NCBI GenBank assembly: GCA_021780625.1
Contig: JAJXYI010000071.1
Coordinates: forward strand, 1-6,107
Length of the DNA: 6,107 nucleotides
Source: a bacterium
GTDB taxonomy: Bacteria > Verrucomicrobiota > Verrucomicrobiae > Opitutales > Opitutaceae
Direction of reading: 5' to 3'
This document shows, one piece after another, positions 1 to 6,037 of the stretch (position 1 is its first letter; each line of letters starts with the position of its first letter). The translations under genes were made by a program, and so were the position numbers. Under the pieces are notes generated by a model. That model saw only the letters and a program-made list of their open reading frames with translations. It did no database searches and was not told the DNA's origin.

Positions 1-1361
1 TCCGATCTCAGCACCTCGTTGGGGCTCTCGTGGACGCGAAACTCTCCGTCGAACGCCGGATGCCCGTTGCGCAGGCGGATCAACGCCAGCAGGTCCCGCA
101 CGACCGGCTTCTCGAGCGCCGCACCGACCTCGCCGGGCGCGTAGTGGTGCCGGTTGATGTCGCGGCCCACGTTGGTCCGCGCGAGGAGCTCGAGATCGTT
201 CTCCCCCGCGAGCAGGCCGACATAGTACACCTGGGGCACGCCGGGCGCGAAAAACTGGATGGCGCGCGCGATGAGGATGTCGCCGTCGTCGCGGCCAAGG
301 GCGTCGTAGTACGTGCAGTTCACCTGGTACAGGTCGAGATTGTTGGCGGAGGCGCCCGTGGCCTTGCGGCTGCCCCCCCCGCTGCGCGCGTGAATCTCCT
401 CCACCAGCGCGTCGAGCTCCTCCGGGGCCAGCAGGCCGGGCCGGCCCGCGCGGTCCGCGGGATCCGCTCCCACGTCCACGATTCCGATGCCGTCATGCGT
501 GTCGAGGACCGTGACCGCATTGCGCGGCGCGATTGCGAGCCAGGCCTTCAGCGCAGCCGCAGAGCCGCGGTAAAGCGCATGCAGCACCAGCGGCGGAAGC
601 GCGAAGTCGTACACGCGGTCGACGTGCCTCGCGATCTCGATCTGCTGCCGGTGGGGACAGTGAATCTCCACGAGCACTTCGATCCCAAACCGCCGCGCTT
701 CGGCCGCGAAGTCAGCGATGAACCGAAAGGTCTCCGGAATCATGAAGCAGCTGGTGCCCGCGCGCTTCACCGCGTAGCCCGCGGCATCGAGGCGGATCAT
801 CGTGACGCCGTTCTCATGCAGCGCCGCGAGAATCGAGCCGAGGTACGCCGCACCCCGCGGATGCGTCACGTCGATGTCGACCTGGTTCGGTGTGAACGTC
901 GTCCAGACTAGCCGCCGCGCGCCGGAACCCAGCGTGACGGGCGTGAACGGCAACCCGGGCCTCGGACGAAAGAGGCGCAGCAGGTCTTCCTCCCGCGCGC
1001 CCTCCGGGAACACAGCGTCGAGCGTGAGGAACATCCCCGCGTACTCGGACTCCGGGCCGCGCGCCAGGAAATCGCGAAACGCCTCCGATTGCGCCGAGAC
1101 GTGGTTCACGATCACGTCGGCCATCACCGGCACGACCGCGCTCAGGCCCGCCACGTCGGACCAAGTCCCCAGGCGCGGGTCCACCCGGGTGTGGTCGATG
1201 GGATCGAACCCCGCGTCTGCGCCGTCGATCGGATAGAAGAACGGCAGCAGATGCACACCGCCGAAGACTCCCTGCAGCGGGCCGCCGAGCAGGCGTGCGA
1301 GGCGAGGCAGGTCCCCGGCGAACCGATCGACGTAGGTGATGAGCTGGACTTTGTTGTTCAC
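1..1361 (-). CDS. Sucrose phosphorylase (GH13 subfamily 18), 3' end outside window
   Basis: Cytoplasmic retaining phosphorylase, expected to convert sucrose and phosphate into alpha-glucose 1-phosphate and fructose. I read 453 codons without interruption. The start MNNKVQLITYVDR closely matches the N-terminus I remember for Bifidobacterium sucrose phosphorylase, and so does the rest. The nucleophile Asp192 (IRLDAAGY), acid/base Glu232 (VLVEIHC) and transition-state Asp290 (VLDTHDGIG) fall at the same numbers as in the B. adolescentis enzyme. Asp49, His87, Arg190, His234, His289 and Arg400 also have counterparts. The acceptor-loop motif NLDLYQVN (341-348) keeps its Asp and Gln. That enzyme has about 504 residues, so roughly 50 C-terminal residues are missing here. 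The GTG start fits the family N-terminus; no in-frame ATG lies between it and the upstream receptor stop, and no Shine-Dalgarno precedes it. It is very likely co-transcribed with the receptor 97 bp upstream. Related GH13_18 enzymes act on sucrose 6-phosphate, glucosylglycerol or glucosylglycerate, so the exact acceptor is less certain than the family. Confidence 0.93.
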   Translation of the reverse strand, partial: MNNKVQLITYVDRFAGDLPRLARLLGGPLQGVFGGVHLLPFFYPIDGADAGFDPIDHTRVDPRLGTWSDVAGLSAVVPVMADVIVNHVSAQSEAFRDFLARGPESEYAGMFLTLDAVFPEGAREEDLLRLFRPRPGLPFTPVTLGSGARRLVWTTFTPNQVDIDVTHPRGAAYLGSILAALHENGVTMIRLDAAGYAVKRAGTSCFMIPETFRFIADFAAEARRFGIEVLVEIHCPHRQQIEIARHVDRVYDFALPPLVLHALYRGSAAALKAWLAIAPRNAVTVLDTHDGIGIVDVGADPADRAGRPGLLAPEELDALVEEIHARSGGGSRKATGASANNLDLYQVNCTYYDALGRDDGDILIARAIQFFAPGVPQVYYVGLLAGENDLELLARTNVGRDINRHHYAPGEVGAALEKPVVRDLLALIRLRNGHPAFDGEFRVHESPNEVLRS

Positions 1362-1377
1362 GTGAGGAGAGGAGGTG
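1362..1377 (-). promoter_or_regulatory. Pyrimidine-rich, anti-Shine-Dalgarno-like leader before the phosphorylase GTG
   Basis: On the coding strand the 16 bases directly before the GTG read CACCTCCTCTCCTCAC. There is no purine-rich ribosome binding site. The segment instead resembles the 3' end of 16S rRNA itself (CACCTCC). A pyrimidine-rich tract at this position could serve as a ribosomal protein S1 contact for SD-independent initiation; that role is inference. Confidence 0.4.
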
Positions 1378-1411
1378 CCGCGCGCCGCCCCCGTTCGGCC
1401 CGGCGCGCGGC
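1377..1411 (-). promoter_or_regulatory. GC-rich hairpin between receptor and phosphorylase genes
   Basis: A perfect 11-bp inverted repeat (GCCGCGCGCCG at 1377-1387, CGGCGCGCGGC at 1401-1411) with a 13-base loop lies in the receptor-phosphorylase gap. In the minus-strand transcript it would form a very stable stem ending about 15 bases before the phosphorylase start. It is followed by CACCTCC rather than a run of U, so it does not look like a standard intrinsic terminator. It may partly attenuate transcription, protect the upstream message from 3' exonucleases, or lower phosphorylase translation. Confidence 0.6.
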
Positions 1412-1457
1412 GGTTTGGTTCATCGGGTTGGTCGCATCCCAGGCTCGGAATGCACCC

Positions 1458-4019
1458 TCAGAAGGTGTAGGTGATGCTCGCGGTCGTGGTGCGGCCCGTG
1501 ATCGAGCGGGCGTTGATGACGTTGCCGGCGGGACCCGAGCGCCCCGAATCCACTTCCGTGATACCGATCGTGTCGAAGAGGTTGTTGACGCCGACGGACA
1601 GGTCCAGGCCCTTCGACAGCTGATAGCCGACGAAGGCGTTCACGTACGTGTAGCCGGGCTGGACGAGCGTGTTATCGTTGCCCGCGAATGATTTCGTGAC
1701 GCCGATGATGGCCCCGCCAAAGGTGAGACGGCGGTTGAACAGACTGTAGGTCGGCGTGATCTGGTACATCCAGTCCGGCGTGCGCTGCGGGATCGTTCCG
1801 GTGTCGACGTTTCGCGAGTGCGTGTAGGTCGCGCCGACGCGGACCTCGAGGTTGCCGTAGCGGTAGGCGGACTCCAGTTCGAGGCCCGTGGCCTTGTAGT
1901 TGGCCGCGAAGACGGTGGGCATTCCCTTGGCGGCGAGCGTGGGATCATTGCTCACCTCCGAGGCCCTCGCCTGGAAGAGCGTCGCGTAGAACTCGAGCCG
2001 GCCGGGGAGCAGATGGCGAGCGATCGTCTTCAGGCCGAGCTCCGTCTGCCGCGTCTCCGCAACGGGCGAGCCACCGGACACAAACGAGCCCGAGGGAGTG
2101 ACGAGTCCGTTCGCCCACAGTTCGCGGTCGGCGCCGGCGGAGCCGCCCCGGCTGAAGCGTGCAAAGGCCGACAGATCGCGGCTGAAGGCGTAGTTGGCGC
2201 CGACCGAGTACGAGGTGAAGGACCAGTTGTAGTTCACGGGACTCGGGTTGGAGAGGTCGATGATCGCGGCAGTCTGCTCCGGATAGGAGATCACGCCATC
2301 GCCGTTCACGTCGCGGCTGACGACCTTGGTGTCCGCGTACGAGCCGCGGGCGCGTCCGTTGTCACTGCGCACGCTCGCGTCGACCGTGAGCCTGCCGATC
2401 TTCGCCGACAGCGCGGCGTACGGGGCGTCGTCGGTATACGAGGTGCGATAGGCCCGCTGCAGGTTGCCCCATCCGCCGGGGTAGTTGGTGCCGTAGGCGA
2501 TGAGACCGTTGTCCGTGAGCTTCGCGCCCTGGGCGTTGAACACGTCGACCAGCGCGGCATCGCGCCCCTTCACCTCCATGAGGTAGGCGTTCCACACCCA
2601 GTCCATGTTGATCTCCTGGGTTGAGCTGAACAGGCCGCCGGTGACGTCGATCTCAGTGGAGCCGACCTTGAAGAGTCGGTTGAGTTTCAGATCGTTGAAC
2701 GTGTTTCCGAGGTCGTTGAGCTGCGTGTTGAAAAGATGGACGCGCATCAGCAGGCCGTTTCCGTTGAGGGTGGCCGGATTGATCGACTGGCCCGCGGACG
2801 GACCGTTGGCGTAGCGGAGGGTCGCTCCCGGGCCCGCGAGGCCGTCGGCGATCACCTGGGCGCTGTCGGTGGCCGCCGGATACGGATCGATGAAGTCGCC
2901 CGAATTCTTCGAGATGCGGAAGCGGTCGGTGAGGTGCCAGCCGCCTGCGATGTCGAACGAGGCCTCCGCCCCGATCGCGGTCGAGATCGCGTGAATGCCG
3001 TCGCGGATGTCATAGGCGTGGGTCGCCCCCGCCACACCGCTGGCGAGGATCGTCGAGAGGTACGGAGAGTTGATCGCACCGCGCAGCGCGTTGAAGGAAG
3101 GCAGCGAGGAGAAGGTCGGATTTGAGTCAGAGCCCGTGATCTGCATCGGCACCGGCATGAAGCTGAGGGTGCGATCGTTGAGAAACTTCAGGTAAAGGCG
3201 GATGTAGCCGTTGGCAAAAGTCCGCGTCAGGTTGGCCTTCAGCTGGCCACCGTCGTTCGCGTTGTAGTCCGCAGTCTTCGCCCCTTCGCCCGTGCGAAAG
3301 AACCCTCCGACAAAGAAGCGGGTGCTGTCGTTGATCGGACCACCGTAGCCGAGATCGACACGGTCGGACCGGAAGTCGAGCCCGCGGGTGTAGGTGAGCG
3401 TGCCACCCTCATATTCGCCTGTCTTCGAGATGAAATTGATCACTCCACCCGGCGCGTTTGAGGCGAACGTGGATGCCGAGCCGCCGCGCACCGACTCGAC
3501 GGTCGCAAGCGTCGCATCGGCGCGCAGGAATTCGTCCGCCGTGCCGAAGGCGATGTCGCCGAACTGGAGGATCGGAAGTCCGTCCTCCTGGAGCTGGACG
3601 TATTTCGCGCCACCCGTGGAGATGGGCAGGCCGCGCACCGCGATATTGGTGTTGCCCTCGCCCGAGGACGACTCGACCCGGATCGCAGGAATGTCGCGGA
3701 GGATTTCACTGGTGTACCGGGGAACCGAATTCCTGAGGTCAGTCGAGTCCAGCGAGCTCACCGAAACGCTTGATTCCATCTTCGTCATGCCGGGGCGTGT
3801 GGCCGCGGTCACGACCACTGCGTCGAGCTTGAGGATGTCGTCATTGGAGTTCTGGGTCTTCGTGTTGCCCGAAGAGGCGTCGGTCGAACCTGTGTCGGAG
3901 ACGGCCTGGGCCCTCATTACAACTGGGAGCGTCGCGAGCAGGGCAATCGCACCGATCAGAGCGGCGCGACGAGTGTGGGAGTAGATCGGCCCGGAGGCCG
4001 AGGGGGCAGGGTATTTCAT
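1458..4019 (-). CDS. TonB-dependent outer-membrane receptor, probable sucrose/oligosaccharide uptake
   Basis: Outer-membrane beta-barrel receptor of 853 aa that would import a ligand using TonB-ExbBD energy. The chosen start gives a classical signal peptide: polar head with Arg17-Arg18, hydrophobic core about 19-34, probable cleavage after AQA39. A longer open frame would extend into the divergent gene, so ATG 4019 is preferred although no Shine-Dalgarno precedes it. A TonB-box-like stretch DAVVVTA lies at about 66-72. The plug follows (about 83-205) with typical ILRDIPAIRVES, NIAVRGLP, ESVRGGSAS and PGGVINFISKTG segments, and then the barrel. The C-terminus SITYTF ends in Phe, as expected for barrel assembly. 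Residues 570-581 form an EF-hand-like loop in the barrel part. No SusD-like partner gene is visible. Adjacency to sucrose phosphorylase suggests sucrose or a related glucoside as ligand; this is inferred from context, not from the receptor sequence. Confidence 0.93.
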   Translation of the reverse strand: MKYPAPSASGPIYSHTRRAALIGAIALLATLPVVMRAQAVSDTGSTDASSGNTKTQNSNDDILKLDAVVVTAATRPGMTKMESSVSVSSLDSTDLRNSVPRYTSEILRDIPAIRVESSSGEGNTNIAVRGLPISTGGAKYVQLQEDGLPILQFGDIAFGTADEFLRADATLATVESVRGGSASTFASNAPGGVINFISKTGEYEGGTLTYTRGLDFRSDRVDLGYGGPINDSTRFFVGGFFRTGEGAKTADYNANDGGQLKANLTRTFANGYIRLYLKFLNDRTLSFMPVPMQITGSDSNPTFSSLPSFNALRGAINSPYLSTILASGVAGATHAYDIRDGIHAISTAIGAEASFDIAGGWHLTDRFRISKNSGDFIDPYPAATDSAQVIADGLAGPGATLRYANGPSAGQSINPATLNGNGLLMRVHLFNTQLNDLGNTFNDLKLNRLFKVGSTEIDVTGGLFSSTQEINMDWVWNAYLMEVKGRDAALVDVFNAQGAKLTDNGLIAYGTNYPGGWGNLQRAYRTSYTDDAPYAALSAKIGRLTVDASVRSDNGRARGSYADTKVVSRDVNGDGVISYPEQTAAIIDLSNPSPVNYNWSFTSYSVGANYAFSRDLSAFARFSRGGSAGADRELWANGLVTPSGSFVSGGSPVAETRQTELGLKTIARHLLPGRLEFYATLFQARASEVSNDPTLAAKGMPTVFAANYKATGLELESAYRYGNLEVRVGATYTHSRNVDTGTIPQRTPDWMYQITPTYSLFNRRLTFGGAIIGVTKSFAGNDNTLVQPGYTYVNAFVGYQLSKGLDLSVGVNNLFDTIGITEVDSGRSGPAGNVINARSITGRTTTASITYTF

Positions 4020-4076
4020 GATTATGCTTGGCGAAGCGCGCCCCGGGGGGGATCGGTGCGTCTTCGTTTTCAAGCA

Positions 4077-4110
4077 GGCCCGGTCTGGGTCAAACGAGCC
4101 AGACCGGACC
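4077..4110. promoter_or_regulatory. 34-bp palindrome, candidate operator
   Basis: Perfect 9-bp arms CCGGTCTGG (4080-4088) and CCAGACCGG (4099-4107) surround the centre GTCAAACGAG. Further symmetric pairs lie inside (TC/GA at 4090-4091 and 4096-4097) and outside (GG/CC at 4077-4078 and 4109-4110). A second, outer inverted pair CGTTTTC (4065-4071) and GAAAACG (4117-4123) shares almost the same centre. The position, 57 bp upstream of the receptor start and in the divergent gap, fits an operator for the neighbouring regulator. A stem-loop in the receptor leader RNA is the alternative. It is not followed by a T-run in either direction, so an intrinsic terminator is unlikely. Confidence 0.6.
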
Positions 4111-4171
4111 CGTGAAGAAAACGGCGATGATGAATAAAAATCCCGCCTGCGCCCAGGGATAGTCGGATGGA

Positions 4172-4194
4172 TTTTCGCCGGCCTTGCGCGAAAA
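4172..4194. promoter_or_regulatory. Inverted repeat TTTTCGC-N9-GCGAAAA, candidate half-site pair
   Basis: Seven-base arms at 4172-4178 and 4188-4194 are exact reverse complements, separated by nine bases, about 59 bp upstream of the regulator ATG. The arm overlaps in sequence with the GAAAACG arms around the larger palindrome, and GGATTTT (4169-4175) also pairs with AAAATCC at 4137-4143. It could be an autoregulatory site of the regulator. The evidence is repetition and location only. Confidence 0.4.
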
Positions 4195-4252
4195 CCCGTT
4201 TTATGGGACAGTTCCGCCCCACCCCCAAGGCGTACCCGCCCACGGGATACCA

Positions 4253-5416
4253 ATGAACCGGCCCCGCATTTTCCTTTCCATCTCGAAGATCGAGGAGGAA
4301 TCCGCCGAGCGCATGATCCGAGGCGTCGTCCAGGATCAGAAGCTTCAGCGGACCTGGGATTTCTATTGGGACGAGTCCAACCGACTCGCACTCGACCCCG
4401 GGATGCTCGAACGCGGTACCTGGCATGGCGTCATCAGCCGACACACCACGAAGTCGATCGTCGACGTGTGCAAGCGCCTCAAAATCCCGCTCGTCGACCT
4501 GAACGACTGCGAGGTCTTTCCCGGCATCCACAAGATCAGGCCCGACAACCATCGGGTCGGCCGCCTCGGTGCCGACCACCTCCTGTCGCGAGGATTCCAC
4601 CACGTCGGCTTCGTCGGCTTCCACAACACGCACTGGTCCACGGAACGCCGCGACGGCTTCGCGGAGCGCCTGCGCGAGGCGGACCGCGAGCCTGTCCTCC
4701 ACGAGACCGTGTTCGAACCGGCCTGCTCGCCGGAGTGGGTCTCGTCGGAGACCGCCGGCCTCGTCGAGTGGCTCCGCCCGCTTCCCCGTCCGATCGGCCT
4801 CATGGCCTGCAACGATCTTCGGGCCATCCAGATCCTCGACGCATGCCGCCGCCTGCGGCTGCGGGTTCCCGAGGATGTCGCGGTGCTCGGCGTGAACGAC
4901 AACGACATCCGCTGCGAACTCGCGCACCCCGCCCTCTCGAGCATCAACATCGGCCAGCACCAGATGGGCATGCGCGCCGCCGAGGTGCTGCACGCCATGC
5001 TCGCGGGCGACCCCCTTCCCGAATGGGAAACCCTGATCGACCCGCTCGGTGTCGTGACGCGCCAGTCCACGAACATCGTGTACATCAAGCACCCCAAGCT
5101 CGCGGGTGCCCTCGAGTACATCCACGCCCACGCCGTCGAGGGGATCACAGTGACCTCAGTGAGCCGGCACACGGGTATCGCCCGCACCCAGCTCGAGACG
5201 CTGTTCCGCCGCGTGCTCGGCCGCTCGCCAGGCGCGGAAATCCGCCGCGTCCAGCTCGAGAAGATTCGCGAGCTCCTGCTCGGCACCGACCTCACGGTCA
5301 GGGGCATCGCGGAGAAAACCGGCTTCCGGCACGCCGAATACCTGAACGTGTTTTTCAAGCGCGCCACTGGCGAGACGCCCGGCCAGTACCGGGACCGCAT
5401 GCGCGAGATTCTCTGA
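4253..5416 (+). CDS. XylR-like transcriptional regulator: sugar-sensor domain plus AraC-type DNA-binding domain
   Basis: Predicted cytoplasmic sugar-responsive regulator of 387 aa, close to E. coli XylR (392 aa) in length and design. Residues about 4-275 form a LacI/periplasmic-binding-protein-type sensor. It opens with RIFLSI and has DNHRVGRLGADHLLSRG (98-114), HVGFVGF (117-123), a ligand-cleft-like CNDLRA (186-191), and VAVLGVNDND (209-218) before SSINIGQHQMG. The last about 105 residues are an AraC-family domain with two helix-turn-helix units, about 299-320 and 349-372, ending in the usual GETPGQYRDR. There is no N-terminal LacI-type HTH. ATG 4253 is chosen because the domain begins immediately after it; an in-frame ATG lies further upstream only if 23 extra residues unlike the family are accepted. 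No Shine-Dalgarno is evident. Divergence from the receptor-phosphorylase operon makes that operon its likely target. The inducer is unknown; xylose should not be assumed. Confidence 0.92.
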   Translation: MNRPRIFLSISKIEEESAERMIRGVVQDQKLQRTWDFYWDESNRLALDPGMLERGTWHGVISRHTTKSIVDVCKRLKIPLVDLNDCEVFPGIHKIRPDNHRVGRLGADHLLSRGFHHVGFVGFHNTHWSTERRDGFAERLREADREPVLHETVFEPACSPEWVSSETAGLVEWLRPLPRPIGLMACNDLRAIQILDACRRLRLRVPEDVAVLGVNDNDIRCELAHPALSSINIGQHQMGMRAAEVLHAMLAGDPLPEWETLIDPLGVVTRQSTNIVYIKHPKLAGALEYIHAHAVEGITVTSVSRHTGIARTQLETLFRRVLGRSPGAEIRRVQLEKIRELLLGTDLTVRGIAEKTGFRHAEYLNVFFKRATGETPGQYRDRMREIL

Positions 5417-5437
5417 CCCGCGCACGCTCCACGCGGG
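5417..5437 (+). other. Short GC inverted repeat after the regulator stop
   Basis: CCCGCG (5417-5422) and CGCGGG (5432-5437) can form a 6-bp stem with a nine-base loop directly after the regulator's TGA. No T-run follows, so it is at most a weak or Rho-assisted stop, or a message-stabilising stem. The next gene starts only 37 bp further on, so read-through is plausible. Confidence 0.3.
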
Positions 5438-5474
5438 GATTGCAGCCGACGGGCGAATCCGGTCTCGTCGCCGC

Positions 5475-5939
5475 ATGTCCACCCCCTCCTCCCCCGGCAT
5501 CGGCGAGCGCCTCGTCGCCGAGATCGCACGCCTCGTCCCCGAATTCCTCCAGGATCCCGTCGACCGCGAGATGTCGCACGGCAACGCCGCGGTCTGCGTC
5601 ATCGACGCCTCCGGCGCCGTACATGGCAGGATCTTCGGCGACGAGCCCTCGCGCGGCCGCTGGTGCTTCGGCATCGTCAACCGCAAGGCGATCCAGGTCT
5701 GGAGCACCGGTTATTCGACCGGCCGCTTCGAGGAGCTCGTGTATTCGGGAAAGCTCGACGAGGGGCGCTTCGGGATCAACCGCCCCGACTTCATCGGCTG
5801 GCAGGGCGGCGTGGCCCTCGAACTCGAAGACGGCACCCCGCTCGCGGCCGCATTCTCGGGCTTCCGGGGCGAAAAGGACGTCGAGATCGTCGTGCGCGCC
5901 GCCGCAGCCGTGGGCGGAATCCGCGTGCGGGAGGCCTGA
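5475..5939 (+). CDS. GlcG/HbpS-like protein (heme-degrading domain family)
   Basis: Small protein of 154 aa, typical for the GlcG/HbpS family. After a helical N-terminus (about 8-26) come the family landmarks in order: a strand-turn NAAVCVIDASGAVHG (37-51), a central helix carrying the conserved Lys-Ala (NRKAIQVWSTG, 69-79), and FEELVYSGKLDEGRFG (85-100). The GGVALELEDGTPLAAAFSGF stretch (111-130) corresponds to the GGVPVVVDGQIIGAVGVSG region of E. coli GlcG, and EKDVEIVVRAAAAV (133-146) to the final helix. Members have been linked to heme binding or degradation and to extracytoplasmic sensing, but many have no known function, and a biochemical role here cannot be stated. No signal peptide or membrane segment is visible, so it is likely cytoplasmic. 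It starts 58 bp after the regulator on the same strand and could be co-transcribed with it. No Shine-Dalgarno is visible before the ATG. Confidence 0.8.
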   Translation: MSTPSSPGIGERLVAEIARLVPEFLQDPVDREMSHGNAAVCVIDASGAVHGRIFGDEPSRGRWCFGIVNRKAIQVWSTGYSTGRFEELVYSGKLDEGRFGINRPDFIGWQGGVALELEDGTPLAAAFSGFRGEKDVEIVVRAAAAVGGIRVREA

Positions 5940-5956
5940 GCCCACCGGCTCCGGCC
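5933..5956 (+). terminator. Hairpin spanning the stop codon of the GlcG-like gene
   Basis: GGCCTGAGCC (5933-5942) pairs with GGCTCCGGCC (5947-5956) across a CACC loop, giving nine pairs and a single T/C mismatch. The gene's TGA lies inside the left arm. No T-run follows (CGCGCCATATCC), so it is only a possible terminator or stabilising structure. Its placement at a gene end with a likely new promoter downstream supports a transcript-end role. Confidence 0.35.
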
Positions 5957-5978
5957 CGCGCCATATCCACCGAACGGT

Positions 5979-5984
5979 TACAAT
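5979..5984 (+). promoter_or_regulatory. Possible -10 element TACAAT for the right-edge gene
   Basis: TACAAT stands in a brief AT-richer stretch between the GlcG-like gene and the start of the partial gene. It would place transcription start near 5991. I see no good -35 hexamer at the expected distance, so this rests on one box and position. Confidence 0.25.
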
Positions 5985-6037
5985 TCAAGCGGCTGGCCGG
6001 CATGCCGTTGCGACGGGTGCGTGGAATTCCTGCTTGC

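Larger units (their letters stand above)
4020..4252. promoter_or_regulatory. Divergent control region between receptor and regulator genes
   Basis: This 233-bp gap separates the minus-strand receptor start from the plus-strand regulator start and should hold both promoters. It is locally richer in A and T than its surroundings (notably about 4113-4140 and 4168-4200). It contains a long palindrome at 4077-4110 and repeated GAAAA-type motifs. A run of seven G (4045-4051, C on the receptor strand) lies in the presumed receptor leader. I could not pick a convincing -35/-10 pair in either direction, so transcription starts remain unassigned. Confidence 0.7.

Noticed and set aside
30..911. Long open frame of 293 codons on the plus strand opposite the phosphorylase
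   Set aside because: It is an antisense shadow of the GC-rich phosphorylase gene. Its translation is rich in Arg, Val and Ala without domain logic, while the minus strand gives a convincing GH13 enzyme.
1364..1377. GAGGAGAGGAGGTG on the plus strand as a Shine-Dalgarno for a plus-strand gene
   Set aside because: No start codon at a proper distance leads into a credible plus-strand protein. The sequence matters only as its complement, in the leader of the minus-strand phosphorylase.
3963..3972. Twin-arginine (Tat) signal from Arg17-Arg18 in the receptor signal peptide
   Set aside because: The surrounding residues HTRRAALIG do not fit the S/T-R-R-x-F-L-K consensus, and TonB receptors normally use Sec export.
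4026..4048. Small stems GCTT/AAGC and the CCCCGGGG palindrome in the receptor leader
   Set aside because: Four-base arms and a short GC palindrome are expected by chance in such sequence; no riboswitch-like architecture surrounds them.
1458..4391. Longer receptor frame with 124 extra N-terminal codons from 4391
   Set aside because: The extension would run across the intergenic region into the divergent regulator, is Arg/Pro-rich and would bury the clear signal peptide that begins at 4019.
4604..4621. Tandem 9-bp repeat GTCGGCTTC x2 in the regulator
   Set aside because: It encodes VGFVGF, a normal strand of the periplasmic-binding-protein fold, and is explained by codon preference.
4070..5529. 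Long minus-strand frames opposite the regulator (353 and 388 codons)
   Set aside because: They are shadows of the regulator reading frame, with low-complexity composition. The plus-strand protein has full XylR-type domain architecture.
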